From: CAIWHR01 sp040007035
Lineage (GTDB): Bacteria; Pseudomonadota; Gammaproteobacteria; Burkholderiales; Casimicrobiaceae
Length of the DNA: 48,520 bases
Assembly (NCBI GenBank): GCA_040007035.1
Contig: JBDTVU010000009.1
Span: 1 to 48,520 of the forward strand
Direction of reading: 5' to 3'
The notes under the pieces are model-generated. The model worked only from the letters and a program-made list of their open reading frames with translations, ran no database searches and was not told the DNA's origin. Of the stretch, positions 17,826 through 26,255 are shown in pieces. A program made the translations under genes and the position numbers. Positions within the stretch are counted from its first letter, which is position 1. Each line of letters starts with the position of its first letter.

Positions 17826-18353
17826 GTGAGGACGGGGCTCGGGCTGGACGACAGCGGTCACTGGTACGACGACGCGAAGGTCGGCGACGCGTTCTCCCGC
17901 ACGCTGACGATCACCGACACCCATCTGGTGCTCGGGGCGGGCCTCATCGGCGACTTCAATCCGCACCACGTCAACGACGAGTACGCGAAAGGCTCGCGTT
18001 TCGGCACGCGGATCCTGCACGGGATGATCACCAGCGCGCTGATGGGCGCGCCGGTCGGCATGTATTTCCATGGCACGGCGATCGCCTACATCGAGCACGC
18101 CGCGAAATTCATGGCGCCCGTGCGCGCCGGCGACACGCTGACCACGTCATGGACCGTCACCGACCTGCACGCGAAACCGAAGCACGGCGGTGGCGTCGTC
18201 GTGCTGCACGGCGTCTGCCGCAACCAGTCCGCCACGACGGTGGCCGAGGCGGACGCGAAGATCCTCGTGCACGCGCGGACCTTACGCGCCGAGCTCAGCC
18301 CGGCGCCAGCGCCTCCGCGCACTCGGCGACGAGCTCCGGGCCGCGATAGATGA
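17826..18353 (+). CDS. MaoC-like (R)-specific enoyl-CoA hydratase family protein
   Basis: A 175-residue single hot-dog-fold protein. The hydratase-2 motif is present as GLIGDFNPHHVNDEYA followed by FGTRILHGM, with the Asp and His of the catalytic pair in GDFNPHH. Family members hydrate trans-2-enoyl-CoA or related thioesters; the physiological substrate is not clear here. The GTG at 17826 follows a GGGGAGGG site by a few bases; an upstream in-frame ATG at 17766 would add a low-complexity leader. The last 20 residues (about PAPPRTRRRAPGRDR) are unlike the family and are encoded inside the 3' end of convergent pyrD, a 59-base overlap. Confidence 0.88.
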   Translation: MRTGLGLDDSGHWYDDAKVGDAFSRTLTITDTHLVLGAGLIGDFNPHHVNDEYAKGSRFGTRILHGMITSALMGAPVGMYFHGTAIAYIEHAAKFMAPVRAGDTLTTSWTVTDLHAKPKHGGGVVVLHGVCRNQSATTVAEADAKILVHARTLRAELSPAPAPPRTRRRAPGRDR

Positions 18354-19323
18354 GCCCGGTGTAGATCTGCACCAGCGTTGCGCCGGCGTCGATCTTCTCC
18401 TTCGCGTCGGCGCCCGCCAGGATGCCGCCGACGCCGATGACGGGCAGCGCGCCATCGAGCGCCTTCGCCAGTGTCGCGATCACGGCGGTCGCCTGCGCCC
18501 GCAGCGGCCGGCCCGAGAGCCCGCCCGCCTCTTCGCCGTGCGGAAGGCCCTTCACCGCGACGCGCGAGACCGTCGTGTTGGTCGCGATGACGCCGTCGAT
18601 CCGGTGCTTCACCAGCAGCCGCGCGATGTCGTCGATCGCCGGTGGCTCGAGATCGGGGGCGATCTTGATTGCCACCGGCGTGTACTTGCCGTGCGCGTCG
18701 GCGAGCTTCGCCTGCTCGGCCTTGAGCGCGGCGAGCAGCCCCGCCAGCGCGTCCTCGGCCTGCAATTCGCGCAGCCCCTTGGTGTTCGGCGACGAGATGT
18801 TGACGGCGACGTACGATGCGCGCCGGTACACGGCGCGCAGGCAGGTAAGGTAGTCGTCGACGGCGCGGTGGTTCGGCGTGTCGAAGTTCTTGCCGATGTT
18901 GAGGCCGAGGATCCCCGGCCACTCCGCAGCTTGCGCGTTGGCGAGGAAACGTTCCACGCCCTCGTTGTTGAAGCCCATCCGGTTGATCAGCGCCTCGGCG
19001 TCCGGCAGCCGGAACAGCCGGGGCTTCGGGTTGCCCGGCTGCGGCCGCGGCGTCACCGTCCCGCATTCGAGGTGGCCGAAGCCGAGCGCGGCGAGGCCGT
19101 CGATGTGCGCGGCGTTCTTGTCCAGACCGGCGGCGAGGCCGATCCGGTTGGGGAACGCGAGGCCCATCGCGGTCACCGGCGACGGTGCCACGTCACGCGT
19201 CATCGCCCGGGCGAGGCCGATCCGCGACGTCGCGTCGAGGCTGCGGAACGCGAGGTCGTGCGCGGTCTCGGGGTCGAGCGCGAACAGGAAGGGGCGCAGC
19301 AGCGGGTAGTACGCGAAGCTCAT
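18295..19323 (-). CDS. pyrD: Dihydroorotate dehydrogenase (quinone), class 2
   Basis: A 342-residue membrane-associated FMN enzyme that oxidises dihydroorotate to orotate and passes electrons to quinone, the fourth step of pyrimidine synthesis. The N-terminal amphipathic helix FAYYPLLRPFLFALDPETAH is the class 2 quinone-tunnel element. GLAAGLDKNA (64-71), CGTVTPRPQPGNPKPR, RMGFNN and NISSPNTKGL follow, with Ser178 as the likely catalytic base. The FMN phosphate loop GGILAGADAKEKI and TGLIYRGP close the barrel. An upstream open frame to 19413 is not used, because MSFAYYP at 19323 is the standard start. It is divergent from the mltB-like gene with 98 bases between. Confidence 0.95.
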   Translation of the reverse strand: MSFAYYPLLRPFLFALDPETAHDLAFRSLDATSRIGLARAMTRDVAPSPVTAMGLAFPNRIGLAAGLDKNAAHIDGLAALGFGHLECGTVTPRPQPGNPKPRLFRLPDAEALINRMGFNNEGVERFLANAQAAEWPGILGLNIGKNFDTPNHRAVDDYLTCLRAVYRRASYVAVNISSPNTKGLRELQAEDALAGLLAALKAEQAKLADAHGKYTPVAIKIAPDLEPPAIDDIARLLVKHRIDGVIATNTTVSRVAVKGLPHGEEAGGLSGRPLRAQATAVIATLAKALDGALPVIGVGGILAGADAKEKIDAGATLVQIYTGLIYRGPELVAECAEALAPG

Positions 19324-19421
19324 GACGGCGGGGCGGGAGGCGCGGCGGCGGGCAATCCGTTCCGCGGCGAGGACAGGGCGATGATACCATTCGCGCCCGT
19401 CGCTTCCCTCCACCTCCGATC

Positions 19422-20450
19422 GTGCTCCGATTCCTCTGCGTCGCGCTCTGCTTCCTCGTCGTGCTGCCCTCGGCTGCCGCGACGAAGGCGCCGCCGCCCG
19501 GCTACGCGACGCGACCGGAGGTCCGCGCGTTCATCGACGAGATGGTCAATGAGAGCGGCTACGACCGGGCGGCGTTGAAGCGCGCGTTCGCTGCCGCGCG
19601 TTTCCAGCCGCAGATCGTCGCCGCGATGCAGCGGCCGCTGCTCGAACCGCCGAAATGGTTCGACTACGCGCCGCAGTTCCTCTCGCCGGCGCGCGTCGAC
19701 GGTGGCGTCGCGTGGTGGAACGCGCACGCGGCGGCGCTGGCGCGCGCCAAGGCCGACTACGGCGTGCCGGCGGAGGTGATCGTCGCGATCGTCGGCGTCG
19801 AGACGTTCTACGGCCGTTACACCGGCCGCTACCGCGCGCTCGACGCGCTCGCCACGCTCGCCTTCGACTATCCGCGGCGCGCAGCGTTCTTCCGCGGCGA
19901 GCTGAAGCAGTTCCTGCTGCTCGCGCGCGAGCTCGGCGTCGCGCCGACGGTGCCGAAAGGCTCGTTTGCCGGCGCGATGGGAATCCCGCAATTCATGCCC
20001 GGCAGCTACCGCAATTTCGCCGTCGACTTCGACGGTGACGGCCGCGTCGACCTTTGGGGCAGCGGCGACGACGTCGTCGGCAGTGTGGCCAACTTCCTCG
20101 CCCGCCACGACTGGGCGCGGGGCCAGCCGGCGCTGCTGCCGGCGGCGATCGCCGACGACGGCCGCGACGTCGTGCTGCGACGGCTCGACGGCGGGATGAG
20201 CGAGCGCCGCGCGCTCGACGCCTGGGCCGGCGACGGCGTCACTGCATCCGACGCACCGGCCGATCTCGCGCCGGACCCGGTCGGGCTGCTGATGCTGGAG
20301 GAAAAAAGCGACGGCGCCGAGACTGCGAGCTACTGGATTGCCTGCAACAACTTCTACGTGATCACCCGCTACAACCGCAGCCGGCTCTACGCGGCCTCGG
20401 TGTGGCGCCTCGCGCAGGCGATCAGGACAGCGCGCGGCGGCGCGCCTTAG
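19422..20450 (+). CDS. mltB: Lytic murein transglycosylase B family protein
   Basis: A 342-residue periplasmic enzyme that cleaves peptidoglycan glycan strands with formation of 1,6-anhydro ends. It starts at GTG 19422 with a signal peptide (LRFLCVALCFLVVLPSAAA, cut near residue 20). No lipobox in the right place is seen, so it is probably soluble like SltB rather than a lipoprotein. The catalytic glutamate is Glu127 in IVGVETFYGRYTGRY. KGSFAGAMGIPQFMPGSYRN and the VDFDGDGRVDLW EF-hand-like loop are typical. The C-terminal NNFYVITRYNRSRLYA is the family end. Gene symbol is by family; an alternative would be an sltB-type name. Confidence 0.92.
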   Translation: MLRFLCVALCFLVVLPSAAATKAPPPGYATRPEVRAFIDEMVNESGYDRAALKRAFAAARFQPQIVAAMQRPLLEPPKWFDYAPQFLSPARVDGGVAWWNAHAAALARAKADYGVPAEVIVAIVGVETFYGRYTGRYRALDALATLAFDYPRRAAFFRGELKQFLLLARELGVAPTVPKGSFAGAMGIPQFMPGSYRNFAVDFDGDGRVDLWGSGDDVVGSVANFLARHDWARGQPALLPAAIADDGRDVVLRRLDGGMSERRALDAWAGDGVTASDAPADLAPDPVGLLMLEEKSDGAETASYWIACNNFYVITRYNRSRLYAASVWRLAQAIRTARGGAP

Positions 20451-20471
20451 CTCGCGCGACGAGCCGGAAGA

Positions 20472-22142
20472 TCACTCTCGGGAATCCCGGCTCGTGGGCT
20501 GGCGCGCCGTCGCCGCCAATGCACGCGCACGTTCGACCAGCCCGCGGGTCGACGCGTCGGTGGCTGCCGGCAGCGGCGCGCCGTCGATCAGCGCGGCGGC
20601 GATCGGCGCGGCGAGCGTCTTGCCGAGCTCGACGCCGAACTGGTCGAACGGATTGATCCCGTAGAGCACCGACTCGACGAACGTCCGGTGCTCGTACAGC
20701 GCGATCAACTGCCCCAGCCGCCGCGCATCGAGCGCGGGCATCAGGATCGTGGTCGACGCCCGGTTGCCGGGGCACACCCTTGCCGCGACGGCGGCGTCGA
20801 GGTCGATGCCGGCCAGTCCCTTGCGCCCGAGTTCGGCGCGCAGCGCATCGACGCCCCGTCCTTCGAGCAGCGCCTGCGCCTGCGCCAGCGCATTGGCGAC
20901 CAGCAACGACTGCTGCTGTCCCCGCGGATGCGCAGCGCGCACCGGCACGATGAATTCGACTGGCGCCTCGCGGGTGCCCTGGTGCAGCCACTGGAAAAAT
21001 GCGTGCTGGCCGTTGGTGCCGGGGGCGCCCCACAACGCCGCCGCCGTCGCGCCCGCCACCGGGCCGCCGTCGCGCGCGACGCGCTTGCCGTTGCTCTCGA
21101 GGACGAGTTGCTGGAGGAACGACGGCAGCAGGTCGAGCGCCTGCGAATACGGGACGACGACTCGGTCCGAATGGCCGAGATGGCGCGCGTTCCACCAGCC
21201 GACGAAGCCGAGCACCGCCGGAAGGTTCCGCTCGAGCGGCGTCGTGCGAAAGTGGTCGTCCATCGCTGCCGCGCCGGCCAGCAGCGCAGCGAAGCCGTCC
21301 CATCCGAGCCGGATCGCGATCGCGAGGCCGGCGGCCGACCACAGCGAGTAGCGGCCGCCGACCCAGTCCCACATCGGCAGCGCGTCGGCGTCGGCGACGC
21401 CGAATTCGCGCGCGGCCGCGACGTTGGCGGTGACGGCGACGAAGTGCGGCGCGACGTCGACCTCGGGGCCGAACGCCGACTCGAGCCAGCCCCGGGCGCC
21501 GATCGCATTGGCCAGTGTCTCCTGCGTCGTGAACGTCTTCGAGGTGACGACGAACAGCGTCGTCGCCGGGTCGAGCGGCGCCAGCGCGCGCGTGAGGTGC
21601 TCGGGGTCGACGTTGGACACGAACGCGACGTGGGTGGCGGCGGGCGCCGTTAACGCCAGCGCGTCGCAGACGAACTTCGGGCCCAGGTCGGAGCCGCCGA
21701 TGCCGATGTTGACGACGGCGCGGATCGGGCGACCCATCGCCCCGGTGCGCGTGCCGCCCGCGATCGCGTCGGCGAGTGCCTTCATCCGCGCCTGCGTCGC
21801 GCGGATGCCGGGCACGATGTCGCGGCCGTCGACGGACAGCGGGATGTCGTCCTGCCGCCGCAGCGCCATGTGCAGCGCAGGGCGGCGCTCGGAGAGGTTC
21901 ACCTTCTCGCCGGCGAAGAGCGCGGCGATCCAGCCTTCCAGCCCGATCGCGCGCGCGTGCGCGGCGACGAGCGGAAGCGTGTCCGCGGCGAGCCGTTCCT
22001 TCGACACGTCGACCAGCCAGTCTTCCCATGCGAACGACAGCCGCTCGAACCGCTGCGGGTCGCGCGCGAAGAGGCCGGCGAGCGGGGTTGCCGCCAGCGC
22101 GCGGCGATGGTCGGCGAGAGCGGCAGCGGAGGGAGGCGTCAT
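20472..22142 (-). CDS. pgi: Glucose-6-phosphate isomerase
   Basis: A 556-residue cytosolic enzyme interconverting glucose-6-phosphate and fructose-6-phosphate. Signature elements are VNIGIGGSDLGPK, VTSKTFTTQETLANA (phosphate-binding loop), WVGGRYSLWSAAGL, NGQHAFFQWLHQG and the C-terminal GINPFDQFGVELGK with the conserved lysine. Length agrees with the long bacterial form (E. coli 549). It is divergent from ppc across 121 bases that carry promoters on both strands, and converges with mltB, whose stop is 21 bases away. Confidence 0.97.
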   Translation of the reverse strand: MTPPSAAALADHRRALAATPLAGLFARDPQRFERLSFAWEDWLVDVSKERLAADTLPLVAAHARAIGLEGWIAALFAGEKVNLSERRPALHMALRRQDDIPLSVDGRDIVPGIRATQARMKALADAIAGGTRTGAMGRPIRAVVNIGIGGSDLGPKFVCDALALTAPAATHVAFVSNVDPEHLTRALAPLDPATTLFVVTSKTFTTQETLANAIGARGWLESAFGPEVDVAPHFVAVTANVAAAREFGVADADALPMWDWVGGRYSLWSAAGLAIAIRLGWDGFAALLAGAAAMDDHFRTTPLERNLPAVLGFVGWWNARHLGHSDRVVVPYSQALDLLPSFLQQLVLESNGKRVARDGGPVAGATAAALWGAPGTNGQHAFFQWLHQGTREAPVEFIVPVRAAHPRGQQQSLLVANALAQAQALLEGRGVDALRAELGRKGLAGIDLDAAVAARVCPGNRASTTILMPALDARRLGQLIALYEHRTFVESVLYGINPFDQFGVELGKTLAAPIAAALIDGAPLPAATDASTRGLVERARALAATARQPTSRDSRE

Positions 22143-22208
22143 CGAGGCGGGATCCGGAAACAGGGCACGGCGCGAAAGAGGGCACGGCGCACCGCGCCGG
22201 TGCGATCG

Positions 22209-22236
22209 AGGATAATCGATTGGGCACGCAATGCAA
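22209..22236 (-). promoter_or_regulatory. Candidate pgi promoter
   Basis: On the minus strand TTGCAT (22236-22231), a 16-base spacer, and TATCCT (22214-22209). It lies about 70 bases before the pgi start and overlaps the divergent ppc promoter. Confidence 0.35.
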
Positions 22237-22248
22237 ACTCGCTAGAAT
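22220..22248 (+). promoter_or_regulatory. Sigma-70-type promoter of ppc
   Basis: TTGGGC (22220-22225), a 17-base spacer, then TAGAAT (22243-22248). The predicted start would be near 22255, giving a very short leader before the ATG at 22264; the second in-frame ATG at 22279 would leave a more usual leader. Confidence 0.5.
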
Positions 22249-22263
22249 CAGTCCTCCACTTCG

Positions 22264-25041
22264 ATGGCTGCACCCGCGATGGATACGACCGACGACAAGG
22301 ACCTTCCGCTGCGCGAGGACACGCGCCTTCTCGGCCGCCTGCTTGGCGACGTGCTGCGCGCGCAGACCGGCGACGCGGGCTTTGTGCGCATCGAGGCGAT
22401 CCGGCAGACGGCGATCCGGTTCCGCCGTGCCGGCCACGACGACGCGCCCGCGGTGAAGAGCGAGCTCGACGCGCTGTTGAACGTCCTGCCGATCGGCGAG
22501 ACGCTGGACGTCGTCCGCGCGTTCAGCTACTTCTCGCACCTGGCCAACATCGCCGAGGACGTCCACCAGAACCGCCGCCGCCGCGCGCACGCGCTCGCCG
22601 GGTCGCCGCCTCAGCGCGGCAGCATCGCCGACGCGCTCGACCGCATCGCCGCGCACGGCACCGATGCCGCGACGATTGCCGCGTGGTTCGCCGAGGCGCG
22701 GGTGAGCCCGGTGCTGACCGCGCACCCGACCGAGGTCCAGCGCAAGAGCATCCTCGACGCCGAGCGCGAGATCGCGCGACTGCTGCAATGGCGCGACCGG
22801 GGCGAGTCGACGCCCGACGAGGCGCGCGAGTTCGAGACCGGGATCTACCGGCAGGTGCTGGCGCTGTGGCAGACGGCGATGATCCGGCTCTCGCGGTTGA
22901 AGGTCCGCGACGAGATCGACAACGGGCTCGCGTTCTACCGCTACACGTTCCTCGCCGAAGTGCCGAAGCTCTACGGCGCGCTGGAGGAACGGCTCGCCGC
23001 GAAGTTCGGGCTCGCTGCCGGTTACGCGCTGCCGCCGTTCCTGCGGCTCGGGTCCTGGATCGGCGGCGACCGCGACGGCAATCCGTTCGTCGTCGGCGAG
23101 ACGCTGTCATACGCGATCGGCGCGCAGGCGGCGGTCGCGTTCGCGCACTATCTGGACGAGATCCACCGGCTGGGCGGCGAGCTGTCGATCTCGATGCGGC
23201 TCGTCCGGCCGACGCCCGGGCTGCTCGCGCTGGCGGCGGTCGCGCACGACGAAAACCCGCACCGTGCCGACGAGCCGTACCGGCAGGCGCTGATCGGCAT
23301 CTACGCCCGCGTCGCCGCAACGGCCAGGGCGCTCGCGGGCTACGTGCCGCCGCGCGCGCCGCACGGCGAGCTGCCGCCGTACGCGGCGCCGGCCGAACTC
23401 GTCGCCGACCTGAAGACGATTGCCGCATCGCTCGCCACCCATGGCGCCGCGCTGCTCGGCGCCGGGCGGCTGCTGCCGCTGATCCGCGCGGTCGAGGTGT
23501 TCGGCTTCTATCTGGCCGTGCTCGACCTGCGGCAGAATGCCGACGTCCACGAAGGCGTCGTCGGCGAACTGCTCGCGCGCGCCGGTGTCGCCGCCGACTA
23601 CGCAACGATGGCGGAAGCCGATCGCGTCGCGCTGCTCGCGCGCGAGCTTGCCAGCCCGCGGCCGCTCCATTCTCCGCACCTCGCGTATTCGGAGCTGGCG
23701 ACGACCGAGCTCGGCATCCTGCGCGTTGCCGCCGACGTCCATCGCCGCTACGGCGCCGAGGCGCTGCCCAACTACGTGATCTCGAAGTGCGCATCGGTGT
23801 CCGACCTGATGGAAGTCGGCGTGCTGCTGAAGGAGGTGGGGCTGCTCTGCGGCACGGAGCTCGCCGTCGACATCATTCCGCTGTTCGAGACGATCGACGA
23901 CCTCGAGCGCTGCGCGACGATCATGCGCGACGCGTTCGCGCTGCCGCTGTACCGCCGCTGGCTGGAATCGCGCCACCGCCGGCAGGAAGTGATGCTCGGC
24001 TATTCCGACAGCAACAAGGATGGCGGCTACGTCACGGCCAACTGGGCGCTCTACCGCGCCGAGCGGGCGCTGGTCGGCGCGTTCGCCGAGAGCGGGATCA
24101 GGCTGCGCCTGTTTCACGGCCGGGGCGGCACCGTCGGCCGCGGCGGGGGGCCGAGCTTTGATGCGATCCTCGCCCAGCCGGCGGGCAGTGTCACCGGCGG
24201 CCTTCGGATCACCGAGCAGGGCGAGATCATCGCCAGCAAGTACTCCGACCCGGATCTCGGCCGGCGCAATCTGGAGACGCTGGTCGCGGCCACGCTGGAG
24301 GCGAGCCTGTCCGACGCCGAGCAGCTCGGCGACCGCGCGGCGCAGTACTACGCGGCGATGGAGGAATTGGCGCAGCACGCGTTCGCCGCGTATCGCGGGC
24401 TCGTCTACGACACGCCGGATTTCGTGGCCTACTTCCGCGCGGCGACGCCGATCGCCGAGATCGCGGAGCTGAACCTCGGCAGCCGGCCGGCGTCGCGGAC
24501 GGCGTCGACACGGATCGAGGACCTGCGCGCGATCCCGTGGGTGTTCAGCTGGGGCCAGTGCCGGCTGATGCTCCCGGGCTGGTACGGCCTCGGCTCCGCC
24601 GTCGACGCGTGGCTCGCCGCGCATCCTGACGGGCCGGGGATCGCGCTGCTGGCCGAGATGCACGCGCGCTGGCCGTTCTTCCGCACCGTGCTGTCGAACA
24701 CCTCCATGGTGCTGGCGAAGACCGACCTCGCGATCGCGTCGCGCTACGCCGAGCTGGTCGCCGACGCCGGCACCCGCGAGCGGATCTTCTCCCGCATCGA
24801 AGCCGAGCACCGGCGCACCGTCGCCCATCTGCTCGCGATCACCGGCCACGCGAGCCTGCTCGAGGACAATCCGACGCTCGCGCGCAGCATCCGCAACCGG
24901 TTCCCGTACCTCGATCCGCTGAACCACCTGCAGGTCGAGTTGCTGCACCGCTACCGCGCGGGACAGACCGACGAACGGACGAGGCGGGCGATCCACCTGA
25001 CGATCAACGGGCTGGCGGCCGGGTTACGCAACAGCGGCTGA
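22264..25041 (+). CDS. ppc: Phosphoenolpyruvate carboxylase
   Basis: A 925-residue cytosolic enzyme that carboxylates phosphoenolpyruvate to oxaloacetate, refilling the citrate cycle. Catalytic motifs are VLTAHPTEVQRKS (His), GSWIGGDRDGNPFV, GYSDSNKDGGY, FHGRGGTVGRGGGP and GSRPASR. The C-terminus HLTINGLAAGLRNSG is the usual family end (typically NTG). Length is slightly above E. coli (883). An in-frame ATG at 22279 (MDTTDDKD) is an alternative start, given the promoter position. It stands alone, with pgi divergent and an iron-uptake gene downstream. Confidence 0.97.
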   Translation: MAAPAMDTTDDKDLPLREDTRLLGRLLGDVLRAQTGDAGFVRIEAIRQTAIRFRRAGHDDAPAVKSELDALLNVLPIGETLDVVRAFSYFSHLANIAEDVHQNRRRRAHALAGSPPQRGSIADALDRIAAHGTDAATIAAWFAEARVSPVLTAHPTEVQRKSILDAEREIARLLQWRDRGESTPDEAREFETGIYRQVLALWQTAMIRLSRLKVRDEIDNGLAFYRYTFLAEVPKLYGALEERLAAKFGLAAGYALPPFLRLGSWIGGDRDGNPFVVGETLSYAIGAQAAVAFAHYLDEIHRLGGELSISMRLVRPTPGLLALAAVAHDENPHRADEPYRQALIGIYARVAATARALAGYVPPRAPHGELPPYAAPAELVADLKTIAASLATHGAALLGAGRLLPLIRAVEVFGFYLAVLDLRQNADVHEGVVGELLARAGVAADYATMAEADRVALLARELASPRPLHSPHLAYSELATTELGILRVAADVHRRYGAEALPNYVISKCASVSDLMEVGVLLKEVGLLCGTELAVDIIPLFETIDDLERCATIMRDAFALPLYRRWLESRHRRQEVMLGYSDSNKDGGYVTANWALYRAERALVGAFAESGIRLRLFHGRGGTVGRGGGPSFDAILAQPAGSVTGGLRITEQGEIIASKYSDPDLGRRNLETLVAATLEASLSDAEQLGDRAAQYYAAMEELAQHAFAAYRGLVYDTPDFVAYFRAATPIAEIAELNLGSRPASRTASTRIEDLRAIPWVFSWGQCRLMLPGWYGLGSAVDAWLAAHPDGPGIALLAEMHARWPFFRTVLSNTSMVLAKTDLAIASRYAELVADAGTRERIFSRIEAEHRRTVAHLLAITGHASLLEDNPTLARSIRNRFPYLDPLNHLQVELLHRYRAGQTDERTRRAIHLTINGLAAGLRNSG

Positions 25042-25089
25042 CGGCGCCGGAAGGCCGGAATCGCCAGGGGCGAGCGACGGCGGGATTCG

Positions 25090-25103
25090 TTGATCTGGAT
25101 CAA
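25090..25103 (+). promoter_or_regulatory. FNR/ANR-type binding site
   Basis: TTGATCTGGATCAA is a perfect match to the FNR consensus TTGAT-N4-ATCAA. Its centre lies about 40 bases upstream of the start point expected from the TATTGA hexamer at 25124-25129, the position of a class II activator site. It adjoins the Fur box at 25103. It suggests that the iron-binding-protein gene is activated when oxygen is low; binding itself is inferred. Confidence 0.7.
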
Positions 25104-25121
25104 ATGCGAATTATTCGCATT
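25103..25121 (+). promoter_or_regulatory. Fur box
   Basis: AATGCGAATTATTCGCATT is a perfect 9-1-9 palindrome. Its inner part TGCGAATTATTCGCA agrees with the 7-1-7 Fur consensus TGATAATNATTATCA at ten of fourteen positions. It lies between the FNR site and the likely -10 region, where a repressor would block RNA polymerase, and upstream of a ferric-iron-type ABC binding protein, an expected Fur target. Confidence 0.75.
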
Positions 25122-25192
25122 CGTATTGACTTCAGGCCCGGCGACCGGCAGAATCCGGCCATCGCCACCCAAAACATATCGCCGGAGCCCCG

Positions 25193-26230
25193 ATGAACGT
25201 CCGTCATTCCCGCCTCGCCGCCGCGACCCTCCTCACCGCCCTCACGCTGGCCGCCGCCGCTCGCGCCGCCGAGGAACCCGTCCTCAACCTCTATTCGGCG
25301 CGCCATTACCAGACTGACGAGGCGCTTTACGACAACTTCACCAAGGCCACCGGCATCAAGATCAACCGGATCGAGGCCGGCGACGACCAGTTGCTCGAGC
25401 GGATCCGCAGCGAAGGCGCGCACAGTCCCGCCGACATCCTGATGATCGTCGACGCCGCGCGGCTGTGGTCGGCGCAGGAGCAGGGGCTGTTCCAGCCGGT
25501 GAAATCGAAAGCGCTGGAGGACCGGATCCCGGCGTCGATGCGCGACCCGGCGGGCAACTGGTACGGCTTCTCCAACCGCGCGCGCGTCATCGTCTACAAC
25601 AAGGCGACGGTGAACCCGGCGGATGTCGCGAGCTACGAATCGCTGGCCGACCCGAAGAACAGGGGCCGGGTCTGCACCCGCTCGGGCAGCCATCCGTACA
25701 ACCTGTCGCTCGTCGCGGCGCAGATCGCGCATCACGGCGACGCGAAGACCGAGGAGTGGGCGAAGGCCGTGGTCGCCAACATGGCGCGCAGCCCGCGCGG
25801 CGGCGACACCGACCAGATCAAGGCGGTCGCCGTCGGCGAATGCGGCGTCGCGCTGTCGAACACCTACTACTACGTGCGGCTGATGCGCTCGACGAAGCCC
25901 GAGGAGAGGGAGTGGGCGGCGAAGACCGGCGTCGTGTGGCCGGACCAGGCGAGCTACGGCACGCACCTCAACATCGCCGGCGCCGGCGTGCTGAAGTACG
26001 CGCCGCACAAGGAGAACGCCGTCCGGTTCATGGAGTACCTCGCCGGCGATCAGGCGCAGGCGTACTTCGCCAACGGCAACAACGAATGGCCGGCGGTGAA
26101 GGGCGCAGTGGCGAACAATCCGGAACTCGAGTCGCTGGGCACATTCAAGGCGGATCCGCTGCCGATCTCGACGCTCGGGAAGAACACGCCGGCCGCGCAG
26201 AAGCTCGTCGACCGCGCCGGCTGGAAGTAA
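25193..26230 (+). CDS. Fe(3+) ABC transporter periplasmic binding protein (FbpA/FutA type)
   Basis: A 345-residue exported protein that captures ferric iron for an inner-membrane ABC importer. The signal peptide ends near residue 26 (TLTLAAAARA, then AEEPV). NLYSARHYQTDE holds the N-terminal His38/Tyr39 ligand region. CTRSGSHPYN contacts the anion or substrate, and the three tyrosines at about 225-227 (NTYYYVRL) are the classical iron-binding tyrosines. The promoter region carries adjoining FNR and Fur boxes. The fused permease gene lies next to it but in the opposite, converging orientation, and an ATPase of the right type only begins at 48345, so the usual binding protein-permease-ATPase operon is broken up here. 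Confidence 0.92.
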   Translation: MNVRHSRLAAATLLTALTLAAAARAAEEPVLNLYSARHYQTDEALYDNFTKATGIKINRIEAGDDQLLERIRSEGAHSPADILMIVDAARLWSAQEQGLFQPVKSKALEDRIPASMRDPAGNWYGFSNRARVIVYNKATVNPADVASYESLADPKNRGRVCTRSGSHPYNLSLVAAQIAHHGDAKTEEWAKAVVANMARSPRGGDTDQIKAVAVGECGVALSNTYYYVRLMRSTKPEEREWAAKTGVVWPDQASYGTHLNIAGAGVLKYAPHKENAVRFMEYLAGDQAQAYFANGNNEWPAVKGAVANNPELESLGTFKADPLPISTLGKNTPAAQKLVDRAGWK

Positions 26231-26255
26231 CGCCGGCTCTGCATCGGGCCCGGGG

